This document shows, piece after piece, positions 57,601 to 64,000 of a stretch of 64,000 nucleotides of DNA. The position numbers were made by a program, and so were the translations under genes. The stretch lies in NCBI GenBank assembly GCA_002104985.1, contig MCGO01000011.1, positions 310,001 to 374,000 on the forward strand, given 5' to 3'. The stretch is from Rhizoclosmatium globosum (Eukaryota > Chytridiomycota > Chytridiomycetes > Chytridiales > Chytriomycetaceae). The notes below the pieces were generated by a model. That model made no database searches. It saw only the letters and a program-made list of their open reading frames with translations, and had not been told where the DNA came from. How positions within the stretch are numbered: the stretch's first letter is position 1; every line of letters starts with the position of its first letter.

Positions 57601-58394
57601 TCATTAACATAAATGATTAAACCTAAACAACAGGTTATCAACTGTATGTACCACAGTCCTCAACAAACCTTGCAGCTGCTTGAAGCCAGCAACGCCACCA
57701 GCACATTCTTCTTCATTTGGTTCAAGGAGCTGGAGCAATTTTCTCGTGTCCACGACAAGAAGCTTTCCATCTTGGCGCTGACAGCTATCATCGCTTTACC
57801 TATCCAAAACATTCCATCCCTTCAAAACCACATTGGAACATTGTTGAGCACGTTGATGAGATTATTTAAGGAATACCCGGAGGCTCTTGAGAGTGAGTAC
57901 TATATATTTGGACCATTTGGCTCTTTATTGACCCATTTCAGCTCGTAACGAATACATCAAGCAAATTCAGCGTGAGGATGATGATGAAGAGGAGGAGGAT
58001 GACCACACTCAGTCTGGTATGTTTGAGATGAACTGCCCAATTTTGCTAATTATTTATTCGTTCAGCCTCTGAGGAGCGAGAAGAGGATGGAGATGCTTCC
58101 GACGACGATGATGACTACGTCAAGTACATGGCTCAAAACAAAGACTTCGAGGACTATGGTGAATTTATGGAAATGGGATTGGAAGAAGATCCATATTTCG
58201 AAACACCATTGGACTCTGTTGATCCATACATTGAGTTTACTCGCTTCTTGAAGTCATGTCCTCCAGATCACATTCTTTTGACAGCAGTGAATGCTGAACA
58301 GCACACTTTCTTGCAAAGTATTGTTTCTCAAGCCGAGCAAAACCAGCGGAAACTGGAGGAGGAGGCAGCCAAGGCATTGACTGTCAAGCAATGA
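54632..58394 (+). CDS. importin-7/8-type karyopherin (Sxm1/Nmd5 family)
   Basis: Importin-beta superfamily receptor for proteins such as ribosomal and histone cargo. The N-terminal HEAT/IBN region has TVRMQAEQGLKLAEKHD, AAIFFKNRVQKGWRD and, after a 57-nt intron, LSALERILQKDYEKWPQF. Further: KKWSFRCLHMYLMRY, QISTFLADCVKYKTTW, VYPQMCFSEADATLWEED, DPIEYVQKKMG-like IEYVQKKMGDYSYEDR and ALAFESLLMFDGLNF. Near the end an acidic loop (58000-58100) precedes YFETPLDSVDPYIEFTRFLK, the family signature. At least twelve introns of 45-70 nt. Apparent frame breaks at 55030 and 55440 vanish when introns of 57 and 60 nt are used. Start ATG 54632. Confidence 0.92.
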
Positions 58395-58458
58395 GATGTT
58401 CATCTCTCTTCTACTCTATTATTTAGTTTTTGGGACTCAAAACATATTATTCTTTATT

Positions 58459-60121
58459 TCAAACAATTTCTTCAATCCGACCCTGCCGTGGTTGAGATTC
58501 CCTCGTCTTGAAGTCGATAGCTTGAACAAGCACGTCACAAATTGGTTTGTGGATTTTCCATGCCTCCACTTGGCATTTACGACTGCAATACCATTCCGAC
58601 TTGCACTTTGAACATCTATTTTCAGCCAAACGACCACATTTACCACATTTTGGGTCTTCAAGAAGAGAATCCAAGTTGTCAAGGTCATACATGGCAGCCA
58701 TAGATTTCGCAATTTCCATGGAAGACGTTCCGGACGACTCATCCTTAATCAATGTTTCAAAGCGAGCAGAAAGTACTTTCACGTTGCATTTGCTCATGAT
58801 TTCGTTGGTTGCTTCGGGAACTTGTTCAATAATGAAAGAATCTGTTGGAGCGTTGTTTGGGATATCCATGATGAGCAATTCGTCAAGATGTCTTTGTAGG
58901 TGACAGAGAACAGGGAGCTGGTCCACGAGCACTTCTTCGATATATGGACGCAGCTAGGTTTATGAATCAGATCTTCTGAACTTGACAAGGCATAATACTT
59001 ACTCTCAAAATCACTGTCTTCTTTGCATCGTTGTAAACAAACTTTCTGCGGCATTCATTGTCGAGAAGAAGATTATAGAGTGAAAGCCAGATCTGAAATA
59101 CTAATTAAAACCAGAAATGGAGTAAACTGCGACTCACCTGTGCCTCAACTTTTCCAAGTCTCTGACACTCCTCCTGATCGATATCCTTCCAATTTCCATT
59201 CTCAAAAATAGAGAATTTGGCCTTCTTGTCTTTTCCAACTTTTTTTTGCAGCCACGGGCTCTGTTCAATCAAGTGAACACAAGAACAAATCATGTTGTTG
59301 AAGTTGAGAATTCGAGTTAAAACGGCCAATGAAATGTCAGAGCATTGGTCTGTAATGTATCGGAAGATGGAGAGCGAGTTGATTGCGATTGCAAAGTTCA
59401 AGTCGCTGTGATTCTTGAGAAGCGCGTCACGGTCTGATTGGTCGAGGCGCGGGGGTTCCTCTGGTGCAGTCCTGAATTCACCTATATTAATTAAATTGTC
59501 GATAAACTAAAGTTCGCTACCATGTAGTCAAGTACGCCATTTTGCGAGAACAGTAGTCCACAAGGTCAATCAACAAATCTCCAGCCTGCATGACGGCCTC
59601 CTTATTGAAGAATATAATTTCAAGTAGGTTAACTAGAGTAGCTTCGTGATACAGCTGGACTCAAGACACGTCAGTCAAAATTGACAATACCATTCGACAC
59701 TCAACTATCAAATATGACTTGATGCTATGTGCTGCTGCTGCATCCACTACATTTGGAAAAATCTTTGTTTTCCATGCATCAATTGTGAGGATGTCTTTGA
59801 TCAGATAGTCGATCTGTATTGGAGGTTGTTAGTTGTTTGACAGGTTCACTACAGCATCAAATCACCTTGGAGTGTGTAATGAAAGACTCAGTCACAAATT
59901 CTTCACATTGAGATTGAACATTCAAGTGTGCCTGAATATTCAAGTGCTCTAGAGTCTCATGGGTTCTGTACCAACGTTCGGTCGCGATGATGTCGAATGA
60001 AACAGATTTCGTGGCCAGTTGGGCGACAAACATATCCGCCTCAAAAGCGCTTATCCTAGAGATGAAGACTCAATTAACGACGGCATATTGAAGAATAGGG
60101 TTGTCCTCACGGTGTTGACAT
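58459..60121 (-). CDS. ZMYND10: ZMYND10 homologue, axonemal dynein assembly factor
   Basis: Spliced N-terminus MSTPISAFEADMFVAQL, then RWYRTHETLEHLNIQAHLN and IDYLIKDILTIDAWKTKIFP, DLVDYCSRKMAYL, INSLSIFRYITDQCSDISLA, GKVEAQIWLSLYNLLLDNEC, LRPYIEEVLVDQLPVLCHLQ and FIIEQVPEATNEIM follow the order of animal ZMYND10. The C-terminal MYND zinc finger is complete: CGKCGRLAENRC, CKSEWYCSRKCQ and WKIHKPICD. In animals this cytosolic protein works with LRRC6 and chaperones to preassemble dynein arms. Its presence predicts motile flagella. At least seven short introns. The start exon is 10 nt plus one base, joined across a 53-nt intron. Confidence 0.9.
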
Positions 60122-60149
60122 TTTCAATGAATACTTTATTTCATAAAAA

Positions 60150-63100
60150 TCAATAGACTTCAGCCATCATCAACAAAACCAATGAAGTCCAACCAGTAAA
60201 TGGATGAGATCTTTGACCCTTTCCGTCAATTGGGGAATACTGCTCCCAAACGAATCCAGTCCTTTCATACTCCTATTTCCAACTATTAGATCATACTCAG
60301 AAAAGTACTGATAACTCACCTTATAAACATTGTTAATAATGTTCTCTCTCAAAGACACGTAAATTTCACCAGCTCTGGCAGCGTAAGGACTCTTTGAGTT
60401 CTTGAGCTCATATAATCTACGAACAACCAAGTACTGAATGTTCATCCAAATAGGACCACGCCAGTAGTTTTCGCCCGTTCCAAAATATTTGTCACTCTTG
60501 GAGAGAGAGCTCAAACCAAAGTCTGTCCACAGCTTGTTCGGATCACTGATCAAATCCAAAAAGTTCTCGATTCGTTTAGAGTCACCGGGAATAATACCCA
60601 ACACATAGGGGAAGAGATTCAAATAGCCCAAGTGAACAACGTGGGAACTTTGCCCGACTCCATCACTGACTGCATCACAGTAAGCCTTTGCCCTTTCGTT
60701 CCAGTGGAATGCTAAGATTTTCAACGTCAACTTAGAAACTTAAAAACAGTCAAGACACTGTACCATCAAGACCAATTTGAACATTCTTCAAATGCTTGTC
60801 AAACTTTTTGATATCAGCTTCTTCGCCAATTTCCTTCGCAATCGCTCTCAAAGCTTTCGCCATTGACCCAACCCATGAAAGCAAGTCAACGTGAATCTCG
60901 CTAGCATCTGGTGGATTGGCACGAGGGTAGTCGTCAAGTCCAGATGTCAAAGTATGGAAGTCTGAACGTCCGCGCCATCTGTAAGCCTCAGGGCTTTTTC
61001 CGTCACGTCCATAACCTTCGTTATCTCCCCATTGCGTCTTTCTAAACCAGAAGTACTGTTTTCTGAACTTGGGGTACACTTTGCGAAGGTATTCCTTGGC
61101 CAAATCAGGGTTATCCAAGTGCATACGAGTCAAAACAGAAGTATCTTCCGTTGACAACACTTTTTGGCTGTTGGTGTTCTTGATGTCAAAATTTTCCGCT
61201 TTGGAACGTTCAATGAACTTGAGCAAGCTCATAAGGAGAGTTGGTGGGTTGGCAAAGTGAGAGTACTGAATTTGGAACTCGGCAGGAACTTTGCTGGCAC
61301 TCTCGTCTCCCAGAATTTGTTCACGGGCGACCCATCCATTCTCGTCAATCTTGCTACTCCAAGAAGATATGACATCTAAGCTCAAATCGTTGTCCCAAGC
61401 TCCAATTAGTAACTGATGGAAACCTTCATCCCTGTCAAGACATTTTAAGAAATCATCCTCCGACACAATCAGTTTCCTTACCACAAAAATCCTCTTGGGA
61501 AGAACGGTCTGGATGGAACAGCACTGAACAAACTGGACGGGCCTTCAATTTGAGGATTTGGTGCCGGCTTTTTGACACGGACTTCATCGTCATCACCACC
61601 AAAGTAGTCATCTTCGTCACTGCTACTGGAATCACCACTCAAGAAATCGACAGGCTCAGATTCTTCCCAACCTTCCAAAGATCTGTCAACAATATTTGTT
61701 CCATGGAAGTAGCTAACGAGAGAATGTCAATGGAAATTGTGAACTAAAATCAGACTCACCCAATGCCTCCCAGCATATTACTCAACATCATTTCACCAAA
61801 ACGTACTTGTTCTGGGGTGAATCCCTTCGCTTTTAACTTGAAAGTCTTTTCAAAACGATCGTGAAACGTTGTCTTTTGCAATGCCAACTTTTCAGTCAAT
61901 TCGTCTCCGATAAGATGTGAAGCTAAATGATATTCAGTGAACAAAACTACGTGCACAAAGTACTCACCATCTTTCTTAACCAGTGATTCTTTCTCTGGAT
62001 GAGCTGATTTCGATACAAACGCAACATCAAACTAAAGACAAGAAAAGATGAGTGGGAACAATATTCACAAAGAGGATAGATTACCTGGAATGGAGCCTTC
62101 AACATCTTTTGGAACACGAAAATAGTTCCCTCAGCTTCACCTTTGTTTTGTAACGCAAATGTGTGAGGTGGTTGGGGCATATTAACTCGGTGCTGGTTCA
62201 CCAAAGCCTGAGCATCTTTAAGAAGTCGCTCTTGCAGAATATCTGTTGATGGCCAACAGTTTAAGAAAAGAAAGAACAAACCAAAAGTTCCCTTTACCTT
62301 TCACTTTCCAAGTACTTCCAGGAGGAGTGTTGAACGCAGCATACTGAGTCTTGGAAAGGTCAGCAAACTTGCGGTATTCTTTCTTTGTTGATTCTGGCTC
62401 GGAATTGTTTGGATCTAAAAAGCTCAATCAGCGTTGGTAAATAGAATGCATGATTCGTTACCATCGTGGATGACGAAAGAGAAATCACCAAGAGAAGGAA
62501 CGTTTCCATTCAGCTGGACTTGATTCAACCCCTGAGCAAACATCAATACATGAACATCATCCCCTATCTACATACTCTCTTGGCAGATTTAGCGTCCAAT
62601 AGTTCCAGAGATCCTTCGCCAGTGAGAGCAGTGTAAAAGTACAAAGCAATAGCCGTGTCTGACTTTAGTGTGAGCTACCATCAATATAACTAACACTGCG
62701 TACCCTTGCTGGCATCAATCGGAGTTCCAGAAATACGAACGGCCCATTCACCACCTATTTTTTGACGAAGCTGATGAGGATCCAATATAGCAGTTTGAGG
62801 TGGGGGAACAAACACACCATATTGACCTCCCGGGACTTTCACAAAGTCCGTCTTAATTTCGACATTCGATTTCCCGTCCTTGATAGTTTGCGAACCGTAG
62901 TTTCGACCGTCGTGCTCGAGCCAAGCGTAGGCTTCAAGTTCATCGCCTTGTTCGCAGGTGTGTCGAATGGCTGGGAAACGAACCAATCAGCGCCCAACGC
63001 ATTTCCCAAACACCCAACCAAACACACAAACACACAAACACACACACATTTAAAGCCGGTGTAGTCAGAGACATCGTGCCACATCAAGCCCGAGAGAACA

Positions 63101-63255
63101 GTGTCCGGTGCGCGCGTGCGTGTTCCAAAGTAGACATTTGGGCGGTACGAGCCCCAGAACAGCGACGCATTGGCGGCGGATGTCTGCGCTGCGAACACGT
63201 CAGAGGCAAGCGCTGTGGCTGGGGCCAGGGCGAGCGCCAGAAGTGTGAGGTGCAT
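60150..63255 (-). CDS. mannosyl-oligosaccharide glucosidase (ER glucosidase I, GH63)
   Basis: Removes the outer alpha-1,2 glucose from N-glycans in the ER. Opens [17 protein letters not shown], a signal peptide rather than a long anchor. Then [120 protein letters not shown] and [19 protein letters not shown] are GH63 blocks. The Asp in GLDDYPR is the expected acid. A 47-nt intron (about 60265-60311) is needed to reach [18 protein letters not shown] and stop at 60150; ignoring it gives a false stop at 60170. Ends only 28 bp from the ZMYND10 start, same strand. About nine introns. Confidence 0.92.
63007..63050. repeat. CA/AAACAC microsatellite in glucosidase intron
   Basis: Run of cacacaaa and cacaca units within the first intron of the glucosidase gene, just after the GFK codons. 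Confidence 0.8.
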
Positions 63256-63277
63256 TTCTTTGGTTGCGAGAAAACAG

Positions 63278-64000
63278 ATGAAAGTGGCAGCTTACCCGCT
63301 GCTGCTGCCAGAATGCCCACTCACCATCAAGAGAGACATGTACTATGCGGAAGTACTCGTGCCACAGTTAATTGCTGGTCTAGGTGTCGTTGGCGAGACG
63401 AATGAGGCCTGGGACTGGCTTCTCGTTCCTCACTGCGCGACTCACGTTTATCACTCTTGCGTCTTTGACTCACTCGGAAATGGAAAGCAACGAAACACAG
63501 ACGAATGCAAAGAAGTCGCGGTAAGGTTACTCTGTGGGAAGCCCAGGATGAATGTATTATTGACAGGCTCAACATGTCCAACAATCAGTAAATAAGATTT
63601 CATCACTATGGCCCTACTGGAATTCGTCAGAAGGTCTAGTTTCAAGCCATGTCGAAAGCGCCTAAACGCGTTAAACAGGGTCAGACCACTTGTTTGTATT
63701 CTCTTGGGATCAAGCTTCAGAAGTTCTGGGCTGGGACTCTCCAATCCGATCCCACATATCAAAAGCAGTACATTTAACGACTTTGGGCTCTACCAATCCT
63801 TCAGTGCTTCCGAACTTTGATTATGCCAAAGACATCGTCATTCCAACATATTCACAGTTTACTCATGCCTTTGACATATATCCGGCCTTGCCGTTTTATC
63901 ATTCATCAAACATAATTCCATTCTCACGAATCCTCAAAGCATTGTTCGATGGTTGGAAATGGATTCACCTAAACACTAGCCCAAAACTTCCTTTGATTTC
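63278..64000 (+). CDS. probable exostosin-like (GT47) glycosyltransferase, 5' part
   Basis: ATG 63278 opens [19 protein letters not shown]. Exon 1 includes [18 protein letters not shown] 131-nt intron (about 63588-63719) joins CPTI to [19 protein letters not shown] in phase, followed by [20 protein letters not shown] and [11 protein letters not shown], open to the window end. The KDIVIP(T/P)Y block preceded by an isolated pattern of His-Ile-x-x-Ala-x-His-Leu-x-Thr resembles the exostosin domain. No signal peptide is evident at this ATG, so an upstream exon or internal entry is possible. The gene is cut by the window edge. It starts 22 bp from the glucosidase I gene, divergent; both would act on glycans. 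Confidence 0.5.

Noticed and set aside
60170..60300. Apparent frameshift and early stop at the end of glucosidase I
   Set aside because: A 47-nt intron restores the exact family ending [19 protein letters not shown] and a stop at 60150.

Overview
This is nuclear DNA from a fungus, most likely a zoosporic (flagellated) fungus of the chytrid type. Genes are broken by many very short GT-AG introns (about 41-150 nt, most near 50-60). A WOPR (Gti1/Pac2) transcription factor, a family known from fungi, points to a fungus. A clear ZMYND10 homologue, an axonemal dynein assembly factor, points to a motile flagellum. A GAF-containing class III nucleotide cyclase fits the same lineage. Gene density is very high: I count 34 protein-coding loci and one tRNA-His in 64 kb, with several divergent pairs whose start codons lie only 22-83 bp apart.

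Layout. 1-11841: SSU72 phosphatase with an Arg/Asp-rich N-terminus (-), a small unknown gene (+), bifunctional 6-phosphofructo-2-kinase/fructose-2,6-bisphosphatase (-), a GAF-cyclase (+), and glycogen phosphorylase (+); the last three form a carbohydrate and cyclic-nucleotide signalling neighbourhood. 12050-17674: a multi-pass surface-type protein, a zinc-finger/Gly-rich gene, and a candidate DNA transposon made of a DD34E transposase convergent with an unrecognised coiled-coil ORF, bounded by degenerate inverted repeats, with a coding gene running into its right end. 17780-23490: a YTH (m6A reader) gene with an RRM-like domain, a small protein with two CRIB-like motifs, TMEM135-like, and KAE1. 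23555-27216: a divergent pair of nucleoredoxin-like paralogues, one carrying an inserted ZZ zinc finger. 27297-35611: a membrane SGNH/PC-esterase-like protein, two inverted paralogues of a lineage-specific membrane protein, and between them an XRN-type exonuclease.

36047-42961: a Pho80-type cyclin, then a head-to-tail array of four 7TM receptor-like genes that share one phase-1 intron position. 43168-64000: BRF1 (Pol III factor), an LRR-like protein, tRNA-His, the SEN1 helicase, the WOPR regulator, importin-7/8, ZMYND10, ER glucosidase I, and the start of a probable exostosin-like glycosyltransferase.

Sequence quality is uneven. PFK2, the first GAF domain of the cyclase and glycogen phosphorylase carry single-base indels, mostly in short homopolymers, including compensating pairs inside conserved motifs. 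This looks like residual long-read error rather than gene decay. Several other frame breaks that first look like errors are resolved by short introns. All intron/exon calls come from reading the sequence by eye with family knowledge; no alignment or RNA data were available.
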